64,000 nt of DNA, from positions 1-64,000 of the forward strand of contig JAEYTL010000023.1 in NCBI GenBank assembly GCA_023434025.1, read 5' to 3'. Of the stretch, positions 44,973 through 53,524 are shown in pieces. The position numbers were made by a program, and so were the translations under genes. Positions within the stretch are counted from its first letter, which is position 1; each line of letters starts with the position of its first letter. The stretch comes from Bacteroidota bacterium (GTDB lineage: Bacteria > Bacteroidota > Bacteroidia > Flavobacteriales > Flavobacteriaceae). The notes under the pieces are model-generated. The model was not told the origin of the DNA. It worked only from the letters and a program-made list of their open reading frames with translations, and did no database searches.

Positions 44973-46490
44973 TTATTCTAATATTAACACTTCATAAGGT
45001 TTCAGTGTCAGTCTTCCTTTTACTTTTTCTGCTTTGATCCGGCCAAAGATAATTTTTGATTTTTTCAGCCCGGTTATTGTTGTATGTTGTTCTTTATCCG
45101 AGAGGTTTATCAGAACCGTTTTGGATTTGTGCTTAAATTTCCTTCCGAACGAAAGTACCTCCGGGTTAGAATTGGTTATTTTTTCATAAGCCCCCTTACG
45201 CAGTTCTTCATGTTTTTTTCTGAGAGACAAAAGTGTTTTATAATGATTCCATAGCGAGTTAGGGTCATTTTTCTGTTCTTCCAGTGAGATACCGTCATTT
45301 GCTTTTTGATTGCGTTTATCCCACCACGTTCCGGTGTTCTGGTACCAAAGAGCCATTCCGATGCCTTCACCGGCAGCATACCAGTCAAAAGCTTCCCGAA
45401 CCGGAATATCATTGCCGTCTGTCATGCCGAATTGCTGCTGAATGCCTTTCATACCAATCTCCTGACCGTAATATAGAGAAGGAATACCGCCAATCAGTAA
45501 CTGAATGGCTGTTGCCGCTTTTGATTTTGGTAAAGTCATTCCGGGTTCAGAAGCCCAGCGTTTGGTGTCGTGGTTTTCAAGGAATACAAGTTGGTTTTTG
45601 TTTATTGGGTTGTATAATAAAGTGCTGTCTGCCGCTTTTTCTATTTCTTCTTTTTTGAATGAGTTAAGGGCAAATTTCAACCGGAAACCAAATACATAAT
45701 CAACATTTCCTTTGGCAAAATAATCGTGCCCGAAAGAAGCCCAATCGGCCTGTTCGGCAATAATTTTCAGTGCAGGGTTTTTGCTTTTAAGGTTCTGCAA
45801 AAGCGGGTGCCAGAAGTTTTCAAAAAGATTGGTCAGTAATCCGGCATTATCCAGGTCATCCATCATGTGGTCAAGCCGGAAACCATCTACTCCGTCTTCA
45901 AAATTTCCGTCGCCGTTCGGATCCATCCAGAATTCAAGCACTTTCTGCGTATATTCTTTTACGGCTTCCTGACGCATATCCACCACGATAATCTGTTGTT
46001 TACGGTTGTCATAAGTTGTAAATTCAGGAATGTTTAAAAACCAGAACGGTTTTTCGTTCTTATCATCATGATAATATAAGTATTCAGAATATTCTGAAGA
46101 CGGGTTTTGATAAGAACCGGTAAACCAGGGATGCTTTCCGGCTACATACTGCATTTCCACATCCTGGTAAATTTTCATTTTTCTTTTGTGTACTTCTTTT
46201 ACCAATAAACTATAATCATCCATTGAACCATATTTCGGGTCTATTCCTTCAAAATCTGTCGCAAAATAATTATGGTAAAAGTCGGAAACATACAACGGTG
46301 TCAGTAATAGGGTATTTACACCCAAATCCTCTAAGTAATCAAGTTTCTGATGAATTCCGTTGATGTCACCGTGACCGTCTCCGTCAGAGTCAAAGAAACT
46401 TCTCTGAAAAACATGATAAAAGACCTCCTCCTGAGCAGAAGTGACAAGACTGTTCAGTAAAACAAAAACCAATAGCAGACGATATTTCAT
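44973..46490 (-). CDS. Secreted GH13-family alpha-glycosidase, atypical
   Basis: 505 aa with a signal peptide (to VTSAQ). It has a GH13 (alpha-amylase) barrel: DSDGDGHGDINGI calcium loop near residue 34, catalytic nucleophile Asp207 in GFRLDH, acid/base Glu246 in IIAEQAD, and Asp308 in LENHDT, then a C-terminal beta domain. Conserved region I, normally DVxxNH, reads DVEMQY (residues 110-115), so two usual subsite or calcium residues are replaced. This suggests unusual substrate specificity. It is the last gene of a five-gene sugar operon, starting on the last base of the GH127 stop (TAATG). Confidence 0.85.
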   Translation of the reverse strand: MKYRLLLVFVLLNSLVTSAQEEVFYHVFQRSFFDSDGDGHGDINGIHQKLDYLEDLGVNTLLLTPLYVSDFYHNYFATDFEGIDPKYGSMDDYSLLVKEVHKRKMKIYQDVEMQYVAGKHPWFTGSYQNPSSEYSEYLYYHDDKNEKPFWFLNIPEFTTYDNRKQQIIVVDMRQEAVKEYTQKVLEFWMDPNGDGNFEDGVDGFRLDHMMDDLDNAGLLTNLFENFWHPLLQNLKSKNPALKIIAEQADWASFGHDYFAKGNVDYVFGFRLKFALNSFKKEEIEKAADSTLLYNPINKNQLVFLENHDTKRWASEPGMTLPKSKAATAIQLLIGGIPSLYYGQEIGMKGIQQQFGMTDGNDIPVREAFDWYAAGEGIGMALWYQNTGTWWDKRNQKANDGISLEEQKNDPNSLWNHYKTLLSLRKKHEELRKGAYEKITNSNPEVLSFGRKFKHKSKTVLINLSDKEQHTTITGLKKSKIIFGRIKAEKVKGRLTLKPYEVLILE

Positions 46491-48424
46491 TAGGGATGTT
46501 TTTTAAAAGTGGTTTGACGCAGGATTGTTTTTCCGAAGGGTATTAAAATAACGGTTTCCAATCGTTTTGTTTTGGTATTGAACAGTATGGTCTCAAATTC
46601 CAAGTGACCTTTTTGTATAATCTTTTGATCCGGAACATATTCATACAAGGCGAAATCAACAGGTTTGTGCGAAAGGTCTGCAAAACCCTTTATCGGATAG
46701 GTCTTGGTTACGGTTTCCACAGCCTCAATTTCTTTTGCCAGCAGTAAACTGCCGTATTGAAAATAAAAGTCACCTTTATTGTCGGTTTTTAGTTCAACTT
46801 CGGGCAAAAATTCAACCACTACTTTATCGTTGTTTTTCCAGCTTTTACTGATTGTAATGAATCCGTTTTTCTCTATAAAGGGCATATTTACCTTAATTTT
46901 TTCTGCCCATTCCGGTTTTCTGATTTTAAGTGTAAACAAATTGTTCCGGGTGTTTATAACAAATGTTATTTTATTCTCAAAAGGATAGTCGGTCTGTTGT
47001 GTAATGATAACTTTTTTCTCATTGACAGTTGTTTCCAAAACGGATGGACCTAATAGTGAAGCAACCAAACCGTCAGTATCTTTCTGCCACATATACTGAA
47101 CATAATAAGGGGCTATACGTCCTGCATTGGGCACACAGCATACGGCGGCTTCTTTGTGAACCGGCGAATACCGGTAACGGGTCTGTTTAGCATCATGTGT
47201 ATCACCGTTTAAACCACCGGACATTTCGTATGAGTTATCGCTTTTCAGGTAAGCAATACAACTTTTTTCAGGATGTCTGGCTCCCTGGGCTGCATTAAAG
47301 AACAGATGCTCTATTTTGTCGGCATAACGTTTATCGGCAGTTTTTGCCAATAAACTGGCGTAACTGTGCAAAATTTCATGGGTTGAACAATATTCATAGC
47401 CTCTGTTGGTAGCATCGGCCGGACGTTTTCCAATCCATTCGTCACCCACAGGTCCACCGGAAACAGTTGTAGTGGTTGCTATTTTGCTTTCAAAGTTTTT
47501 CAGAGCCTGTAACAGGGTTTCATTTCCTGAGGCATAATAAGCAGCCGCCAGACAGCGAAGGTGTTCATAAGTATGAACCCCATGTCCGAACAGCTTCTCT
47601 TCTTTATCCAGCAACCGTTTTAACTGAGCATCTTCATTAATCGTCTGCTCAGAAAAATCGGTGTATAAAAATAAAGCATAATTGAGGTATTTCCGGTCTT
47701 TGGTAATATAGAACAATTGTTCAAGCACGTCAGTAAAAGTGAGTCCGTGCGATAGTCCGCCTACATTTGGGTTTTTGGTATAAAACGGATGGGATGCATC
47801 CATTGGAAAATTATCCATTGTATTTTGCACGGCCTTTTTTACGGCTGCAAGAATTTTTTCATCTTTAGTGTAATCATACCAGGCCAGAATACCGCGTAGT
47901 AAGCTTGCTTTTGCCCAGAGTTCGCCGTTTTCATTGTCAAAATTATACCTGAGTTCGGAATCATAAATTCCCAAATAGCCATCTTCATCCTGATTTTTCA
48001 GAATCGTATGGACATATTTTTCAATTTGTTCCAGGTGTAGTTTGTCGTTTGCCAATACAGCACTCCTGATGTATCCGTCACGCCAGTTGCTCTGGGTTTC
48101 GCTGTTCCACCAGAAAAGCTGAATCTGCCAGTCTCCTCCTTCGCCCAAGGCTCCGAGTTCCTTGGCTTTTGAATTTTTAGAAAGACGGTCTTTGTGGTAA
48201 ATGTCATCTTCTATGATCAAATCGGGTGCAAGCTGATCCAGATGGCCTACAAACCCGTTCAGGTTTTCCCGGATTTGATTTTTTAACCAACCGGTGGGTT
48301 TAACGGAATTTAAAGGCAGCACTTCCATTTTTTCTTCCATTGGTGTTATCTCAGAATAATGCTGGCCCGTAGCATTATAAGCAACGGTCAGACATAAAAC
48401 AGGTATAATCAGGTGTTTTTTCAT
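46490..48424 (-). CDS. GH127/DUF1680-type glycoside hydrolase, secreted
   Basis: 644 aa with a signal peptide (to YNATGQ). The family start PLNSVKPTGWLKNQI is followed by an (alpha/alpha)6-type domain and beta domains. The zinc/catalytic residues known from beta-L-arabinofuranosidase HypBA1 (Glu-x-Cys and Cys-Cys) are conserved here as Glu344, Cys346, Cys429 and Cys430, so it should be active. Substrate could be beta-L-arabinofuranoside or another sugar; DUF1680 is diverse. It sits between the sugar transporter (7-nt gap) and the GH13 gene. Confidence 0.88.
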   Translation of the reverse strand: MKKHLIIPVLCLTVAYNATGQHYSEITPMEEKMEVLPLNSVKPTGWLKNQIRENLNGFVGHLDQLAPDLIIEDDIYHKDRLSKNSKAKELGALGEGGDWQIQLFWWNSETQSNWRDGYIRSAVLANDKLHLEQIEKYVHTILKNQDEDGYLGIYDSELRYNFDNENGELWAKASLLRGILAWYDYTKDEKILAAVKKAVQNTMDNFPMDASHPFYTKNPNVGGLSHGLTFTDVLEQLFYITKDRKYLNYALFLYTDFSEQTINEDAQLKRLLDKEEKLFGHGVHTYEHLRCLAAAYYASGNETLLQALKNFESKIATTTTVSGGPVGDEWIGKRPADATNRGYEYCSTHEILHSYASLLAKTADKRYADKIEHLFFNAAQGARHPEKSCIAYLKSDNSYEMSGGLNGDTHDAKQTRYRYSPVHKEAAVCCVPNAGRIAPYYVQYMWQKDTDGLVASLLGPSVLETTVNEKKVIITQQTDYPFENKITFVINTRNNLFTLKIRKPEWAEKIKVNMPFIEKNGFITISKSWKNNDKVVVEFLPEVELKTDNKGDFYFQYGSLLLAKEIEAVETVTKTYPIKGFADLSHKPVDFALYEYVPDQKIIQKGHLEFETILFNTKTKRLETVILIPFGKTILRQTTFKKHP

Positions 48425-48431
48425 AGGTCAA

Positions 48432-49793
48432 TCAGTTATTTGTTTTCCATAAATCATCCATTTCCTCTAAAGTTCTTTTTTTGGTCTCAGGCACAAATTT
48501 TATCACAAAAAGCAGGGCTGTTAAACACAGTACAGCAAATAAAATAAATGGGAAAGCTCCGTTAAACTGTTGTTTCAGATAAGCGTTTTCGGTCATCATC
48601 GGAAACGTTTGTGATACGGCAAAATTAGCGATCCACTGAATAAAAACGGCTATTGATAAGGCTAAACTCCGTACTTTGTTCGGAAAAATTTCAGACAGTA
48701 ATACCCAAACAACCGGCCCCCAGGAAATAGAAAAAGATGCCATAAACAACAGCAGAAAAGGGAGCAGCCACGAATCAGTAATTTGATAATAAGCCGAAAT
48801 GCCAACCACGCTAAGGGCAATAAACATACCCCAGGAACCGATGATAAGTAAGGGAACACGACCTACCCGATCAACCAGATAAATGGAAATGACCGTGAAA
48901 ATAAGGTTAATTACTCCAAGCATACTGGTTTCTAATAACGAAGCATTGGTGTCACTGCCAAAGCTTTTGAAAATTTCGGGAGCATAGTATAAAATAGCAT
49001 TGATTCCCGTTATCTGTTGAAAAACAGAAAGACCGATACCAACAAGCAGTGCATTTCTAAATACAGGTTGCAAAAGGGTTTTCAGGTAAACCGATTCTTT
49101 TTTTTCTCCCAAAGATTCTTTGATTTCCTGAAGTGTTTTTACGGCCATTTCTTTTGTGTTGAATTTTTCCAGAACAGCTAATGCCTGCTTTTCTTTGTTT
49201 TGCTCTGCATACCATCTCGGACTTTCGGGAATCATACAGCTGAGAATTAAATACAAAAAAGCGGGTATAGAACCGGAACCAAACATCCATCTCCATCCTT
49301 CGTTCAGGTTCCACGTGGCATCACCTTGCAGGGCAATAAAATAATTGACAAAGTAAACCAATACAATGCCTATAACGATGGCCAGTTGATTAAAAGCCAC
49401 CAGAGAACCTCTCTTGTCAGCCGGAGCAATTTCGGCAATATACAAAGGCACTACCATCGAGGCTAATCCAACTCCGATTCCGCCTATAATCCTAAAGCAG
49501 ACAAACACCCAAAAAGCTTCCGGGAGAGCTGTGCCTAATGCACATCCCAAAAACAAAACAGAGGCAATAACCATCGCTTTTTTTCTTCCCAGACCGGAAC
49601 TGATACGGTTTGAAAAATAAGCTCCAATCAAACAACCGACCAAAGCCGAAGAAATAGCCCAACCTGTTTCGGCCGGCGATAGCTGAAAATAAGTGGTCAG
49701 GTTTCCTATTGCACCGGATATAACAGCTGTGTCATAGCCAAAAAGTAATCCTCCTAAAGCCGCACTCAGCGATATAAAATGTATTTTTTTCAT
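48432..49793 (-). CDS. Sugar-porter family MFS transporter
   Basis: 453 aa, twelve transmembrane helices. Sugar-porter signatures are in order: GGLLFGYDTAVISGAI (helix 1), RIGGIGVGLASMV, PESPRWY after helix 6, QQITGINAILYY in helix 7, and PETKKRTLEEMDDLW at the C-terminus. It resembles XylE/GalP-type proton symporters for monosaccharides or inositol. It would import the product of the two co-encoded glycosidases. There is no SusCD-type outer-membrane importer in the locus. Confidence 0.92.
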   Translation of the reverse strand: MKKIHFISLSAALGGLLFGYDTAVISGAIGNLTTYFQLSPAETGWAISSALVGCLIGAYFSNRISSGLGRKKAMVIASVLFLGCALGTALPEAFWVFVCFRIIGGIGVGLASMVVPLYIAEIAPADKRGSLVAFNQLAIVIGIVLVYFVNYFIALQGDATWNLNEGWRWMFGSGSIPAFLYLILSCMIPESPRWYAEQNKEKQALAVLEKFNTKEMAVKTLQEIKESLGEKKESVYLKTLLQPVFRNALLVGIGLSVFQQITGINAILYYAPEIFKSFGSDTNASLLETSMLGVINLIFTVISIYLVDRVGRVPLLIIGSWGMFIALSVVGISAYYQITDSWLLPFLLLFMASFSISWGPVVWVLLSEIFPNKVRSLALSIAVFIQWIANFAVSQTFPMMTENAYLKQQFNGAFPFILFAVLCLTALLFVIKFVPETKKRTLEEMDDLWKTNN

Positions 49794-49797
49794 TAAC

Positions 49798-50625
49798 TTA
49801 CAGGTTTAATTTTAAAAGATTTTTTATTTTACAATTGGTTTCCCATTGTTCAGCCAGCGGTTCTTTAGTAAACGGTGCAGCAGGCATGTAAGGAGCCGGT
49901 CCGAATTCGGGCGTAATGGTGAAGACCGATTTTGACGGTTTGTGGGCTTTGATAATTTTGTGCCACCAACTCATAAAGACCATAACATGTTGTGCCCATT
50001 CGGGAGCAAAAGGATTATTTACCTGTGAAGCTTGTTCAGATCCTATTCTGGCATGAATATGATAAATATGCGGAATGATGATTTCTACAATTTCCCATTG
50101 GTCCTGAAGCAGACTTTCAGAAACTGTACACCAGTGTGAAAAGTCTCCGGTAAACTTTATCTCCGGAAACGGATTCAAATAAGACAATGTGGTTTGCGAG
50201 TGAAAAGTGAATCGTCCGCGGTGCAGTTCATGATAAATAGGAATTCCTGTTTTTTCAGCAATATTTTCGGCAGCCTCAATAATAAAACAATTCTCATCAA
50301 AAGAATAATAATCTTTTCCGGTGTGGGCGTTAATAAAATCCGGTTCAAGAGAAGCAAGGTAAAGCAGCCGCTGCTCCATCTTTTTTAAATAGGCATCTGG
50401 TGTTTCTTTCTGAAGTGGTAATACTTGTTGTGCAATAAACCGAAAGTCTTTTTTTTCAGAAATCCGGATATTTTCAATTTTTTTCATAAAAACAGTGGTA
50501 AACTCCCCTGAATCGGGTAAATTTATTTCTACACCTTCATATCCTTCCTTTAAAACCCTGTCGAGAAAAATACCTGCCGGTTTATCTTCACTACCCCAAT
50601 ACGGACAACAATAGACAATATCCAT
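49798..50625 (-). CDS. Sugar phosphate isomerase/epimerase-like TIM-barrel protein
   Basis: 275 aa, no signal peptide. An AP-endonuclease-2-like TIM barrel (IolE/IolI/xylose-isomerase-like). Metal-ligand segments are visible: INAHTGKDYY, YHELHRGRFTF (Glu and His), GDFSHWC (Asp and His), HIHARIGS (His) and TPEFGP (Glu). Likely isomerises, epimerises or dehydrates a sugar or cyclitol. It is 3 nt after the PhyH gene and 4 nt before the transporter, so all three should act in one pathway. Confidence 0.85.
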   Translation of the reverse strand: MDIVYCCPYWGSEDKPAGIFLDRVLKEGYEGVEINLPDSGEFTTVFMKKIENIRISEKKDFRFIAQQVLPLQKETPDAYLKKMEQRLLYLASLEPDFINAHTGKDYYSFDENCFIIEAAENIAEKTGIPIYHELHRGRFTFHSQTTLSYLNPFPEIKFTGDFSHWCTVSESLLQDQWEIVEIIIPHIYHIHARIGSEQASQVNNPFAPEWAQHVMVFMSWWHKIIKAHKPSKSVFTITPEFGPAPYMPAAPFTKEPLAEQWETNCKIKNLLKLNL

Positions 50626-50628
50626 AGG

Positions 50629-51453
50629 CTAAGGGTATAATACAGGATTAATGGGCGTGTTGATTATTTCTCCGATTTCCGCTCCCGGACACCAGGTATT
50701 CCAATCGTGGATCTGGTTTTTGTTTTCGGGGTTTTTCAACTTCATATCCTTATCCATGTAGATAATGGTCATTACTTTTCTAATCTGATCTGTCTGGTTA
50801 GCTCCGGCCCGGTGAAATACCCACCCTGAATGGTAGCTGACTTCACCCAAATCAAATGGCTCAATGATGTATTTAAAATCTGTAACCCTGAGTTTTTGTT
50901 CTATTTTCGACTCGCTTTCGTCACTAATAGCAAGTTCTCTTCCTTCCACAATAGCGTGGCTGCCTGCACTGAATTCAAGTGGTCCCATCGTTAAATCGGT
51001 TTTTTGCAGCGGAATCCAGACAGTGACTGTCTTATCTGTTTCCAATGGCCAGTAATACTGGTCAGCATGCCATGGAGTAATACCGCCACCAGCTTCCTTA
51101 AATAATGCCTGGTCATGATAAATCCGGGTTCCTTCGGTTTGCATCAGATCGGCCGCTATTTTTGCCATTCTTTTGCTGAAAACCAGTGTTTTAATAACGT
51201 TATTTTCCCGCCATAGGTTAAAAAGCTGCAAAAAAGCTTTCCCATATGTATCCCGCTCCTCTAAGGCAACATTATCCGTATCCATGAGGCGAACTTGTTC
51301 GGTTATGACTGAATTAAAAAAATCGAGGACTTCCTGATTTAAAACTTCTTTTAGTTTTATGTACCGGTTTTTTTGATAAAAATCGATTTGTTCCTGTTTT
51401 AGTATGTATTCTTTTTCAAGGAACTTGCTGATGTTTAAAGGTATAGTGCTCAT
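50629..51453 (-). CDS. Phytanoyl-CoA dioxygenase (PhyH) family protein
   Basis: 274 aa. Fe(II)/2-oxoglutarate-dependent oxygenase fold. The metal triad is visible as His129-x-Asp131 (WHADQYYW) and distal His214 (WVFHRAG), with Arg225 placed to bind 2-oxoglutarate (TDQIRK). PhyH members hydroxylate small molecules including cyclitols and modified sugars; the substrate here is unknown. It is the first gene of the sugar operon, directly behind its promoter. Confidence 0.88.
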   Translation of the reverse strand: MSTIPLNISKFLEKEYILKQEQIDFYQKNRYIKLKEVLNQEVLDFFNSVITEQVRLMDTDNVALEERDTYGKAFLQLFNLWRENNVIKTLVFSKRMAKIAADLMQTEGTRIYHDQALFKEAGGGITPWHADQYYWPLETDKTVTVWIPLQKTDLTMGPLEFSAGSHAIVEGRELAISDESESKIEQKLRVTDFKYIIEPFDLGEVSYHSGWVFHRAGANQTDQIRKVMTIIYMDKDMKLKNPENKNQIHDWNTWCPGAEIGEIINTPINPVLYP

Positions 51454-51472
51454 AATTGTTTTTCATTTTTTA

Positions 51473-51480
51473 CAAATATA
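51473..51480 (-). promoter_or_regulatory. Candidate -7 element (TATATTTG) of the sugar operon
   Basis: TAnnTTTG match on the minus strand, 19 nt before the PhyH ATG, 41 bases from the inverted repeat. Confidence 0.55.
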
Positions 51481-51521
51481 GAAGTGGTTTCCGGGAAATT
51501 CCGGCACTTAAAATGAAATAT

Positions 51522-51551
51522 ATAGCACTATATTGAATATATTTGTGCTAT
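51522..51551. promoter_or_regulatory. Inverted repeat, probable operator for the AraC regulator
   Basis: ATAGCAC (51522-51528) and GTGCTAT (51545-51551) are perfect inverted copies with a 16-nt AT-rich centre and further partial symmetry inward (CTATAT / ATATTT). It overlaps the regulator's -7 element and lies upstream of the operon's -7 element, the usual place for a dual-acting AraC-type site. Confidence 0.6.
51538..51545 (+). promoter_or_regulatory. Candidate -7 element (TATATTTG) of the sugar-locus regulator gene
   Basis: TAnnTTTG match 34 nt before ATG 51580; its last base is the first base of the right arm of the inverted repeat. Confidence 0.5.
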
Positions 51552-51579
51552 CTATTTAATTTTTATTCCAATTGAGATA

Positions 51580-52425
51580 ATGAAGGCTATTTTAGAAGAT
51601 GTAGAAGTTCTTAAAGGAGACTTTTCTTTTGTGGTTTATTCTTTCTCTGTTCCTTTTTTTGAGTTCAAATGGCATTATCATCCGGAATACGAACTTACGT
51701 TAATAAAAAAAGGTCACGGAAAGCGTATTGTGGGCGATAGTCATCAGTATTTTGAAAAAAATGATTTGGTTTTACTGGGACAGCGATTACCCCATACGTG
51801 GTTTACGGATTCTGAACCACACGAGAGTGAAGCTGTGGTTATTCAGTTTTCGGAAGATTTTTTTCAGCGGTTTAAAACACTCAGGGAATTTTCAACCGTA
51901 TCGGAGCTCATCAACAGCTCGCAAAGAGGAATCGCTTTCAAAGCAGATGACGATATTATTACAATGATTCAGCATTTACCGGTCAGGGACGGGGTTTACC
52001 GGATAGCCGATTTTATGGTAATATTACAAAAATTGGTTACGGCCGAAAAAACATTCTTATCGTCAGAAGCTTATGTAATATCCAATAATACAAAAACACA
52101 GAACAGAATTAATCAGGTCTGCAAATTTGTTCAGGAACATTCACAGGAAAAAATTACCATTGAGCAGATGGCAGCCATGATTCATGTATCTAAAAGTGCT
52201 TTTTGTAAATTCTTTAAAAAAGTGATGAAAACGAATTTTTCAGATTATCTGAATGAAATCAGAATAGCCAACGCCTGCCACTGGCTTACCTCTACAGATA
52301 AAACCATAAAAGAAATAGCTCTTGAAACGGGATTTGACAGTCTTACATATTTTAACCGGATCTTTAAAAAGAAAAAGAAGATAACACCAACATTATTCAG
52401 GAAACAAATGAATAAGACTCTTTGA
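51580..52425 (+). CDS. AraC family regulator of the sugar locus
   Basis: 281 aa. The N-terminal cupin-like sensor (~1-130) contains HYHPEYELTLIKKGHGKR and a later HTWF segment, typical of AraC sugar sensors. The C-terminal tandem helix-turn-helix region is ITIEQMAAMIHVSKSAFCKF and IKEIALETGFDSLTYFNRIF. Divergent from the five-gene sugar operon, with a shared 126-nt control region. It probably activates the operon on binding an inducer and regulates itself. Confidence 0.9.
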   Translation: MKAILEDVEVLKGDFSFVVYSFSVPFFEFKWHYHPEYELTLIKKGHGKRIVGDSHQYFEKNDLVLLGQRLPHTWFTDSEPHESEAVVIQFSEDFFQRFKTLREFSTVSELINSSQRGIAFKADDDIITMIQHLPVRDGVYRIADFMVILQKLVTAEKTFLSSEAYVISNNTKTQNRINQVCKFVQEHSQEKITIEQMAAMIHVSKSAFCKFFKKVMKTNFSDYLNEIRIANACHWLTSTDKTIKEIALETGFDSLTYFNRIFKKKKKITPTLFRKQMNKTL

Positions 52426-52460
52426 TTTAAGAATTATTTTTATACTTCAAAAGGATAAAG

Positions 52461-52468
52461 TATCTTTG
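52461..52468 (+). promoter_or_regulatory. Candidate -7 element (TATCTTTG) of the PfkB kinase gene
   Basis: TAnnTTTG match 23 nt before ATG 52492. Confidence 0.5.
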
Positions 52469-52491
52469 CAACTTATTTCAAACCATAACTC

Positions 52492-53418
52492 ATGAACAAA
52501 CTGCTGATAGTAGGAACAGTTGCTTTTGATGCGATTGAAACACCTTTCGGAAAAACAGATAAAATCTTAGGTGGAGCGGCTACATTTATTGGACTTTCCG
52601 CATCTTTTTTCAACATTAAATCAGGGATTGTTTCCGTGGTGGGAGAGGATTTCCCGCAAGAATATTTAGATTTGTTGTCAGACAGAGATATTGATATTTC
52701 AGGGATTGAAATTGTAAAAGGCGGTAAAACGTTCTTCTGGAGCGGTCGTTACCATAACGATTTGAATTCAAGAGATACCCTGGTAACAGAATTAAACGTA
52801 CTGGCCGATTTTCAGCCAAAAGTACCGGCCGATTTTCAAAATGCAGAAGTCGTGATGTTAGGAAACCTGCATCCGATGGTTCAGATCAGTGTGTTGGATC
52901 AAATGACTGAAAAACCTAAACTGGTGGTGTTGGATACGATGAACTTCTGGATGGATTGTGCGTTAACCGAGTTACACGAAGTCATGAAACGCGTAGATGT
53001 AATTACAATCAATGATGAAGAGGCCCGTCAGCTTTCGGGTGAATATTCATTGGTAAAAGCAGCAGCAAAGATTCACACGATGGGCCCAAAATATGTCGTA
53101 ATTAAAAAGGGAGAACACGGAGCATTATTGTTCCATGGGAAAGAAATTTTCTTTGCTCCGGCCTTACCGTTAGAAGAAGTATTTGATCCGACCGGGGCAG
53201 GTGATACCTTTGCCGGAGGTTTTTCCGGGTTTATTGCTCAAAGTGAAAACATTTCGTTCGGGAATATGAAAAATGCAATCATTTATGGCTCTAACCTGGC
53301 GTCATTCTGTGTGGAGAAATTTGGAACCGAGCGGATGGTTGACCTTGAAAGAGAGGAAGTGTACGACCGCTTAAAACAGTTCAGAGATTTAACACAATTT
53401 GACATCGAATTAGAATAA
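52492..53418 (+). CDS. PfkB family carbohydrate kinase
   Basis: 308 aa. Ribokinase-fold kinase with substrate motif GGAATFIGLSASFF near residue 27 and the ATP/anion-hole motif DPTGAGDTFAGGF with catalytic Asp238. The substrate could be a sugar or a nucleoside; I cannot tell. Although next to the sugar locus, it has its own promoter and terminator and faces a purF-like gene, so a link to ribose or nucleoside metabolism is as likely as one to that locus. Confidence 0.88.
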   Translation: MNKLLIVGTVAFDAIETPFGKTDKILGGAATFIGLSASFFNIKSGIVSVVGEDFPQEYLDLLSDRDIDISGIEIVKGGKTFFWSGRYHNDLNSRDTLVTELNVLADFQPKVPADFQNAEVVMLGNLHPMVQISVLDQMTEKPKLVVLDTMNFWMDCALTELHEVMKRVDVITINDEEARQLSGEYSLVKAAAKIHTMGPKYVVIKKGEHGALLFHGKEIFFAPALPLEEVFDPTGAGDTFAGGFSGFIAQSENISFGNMKNAIIYGSNLASFCVEKFGTERMVDLEREEVYDRLKQFRDLTQFDIELE

Positions 53419-53426
53419 ATAGAGTG

Positions 53427-53452
53427 TGCCCCGAAATTTCGGGGCATTTTTT
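53427..53452 (+). terminator. Rho-independent terminator of the PfkB gene
   Basis: Perfect palindrome TGCCCCGAAA (53427-53436) / TTTCGGGGCA (53437-53446) followed by six T. Confidence 0.9.
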
Positions 53453-53524
53453 ATAGAATCAGATTGAATCATTAAACAGATTAACCTACAAAAGAAACTG
53501 AACAGATTCAGTTTAAACAACACC

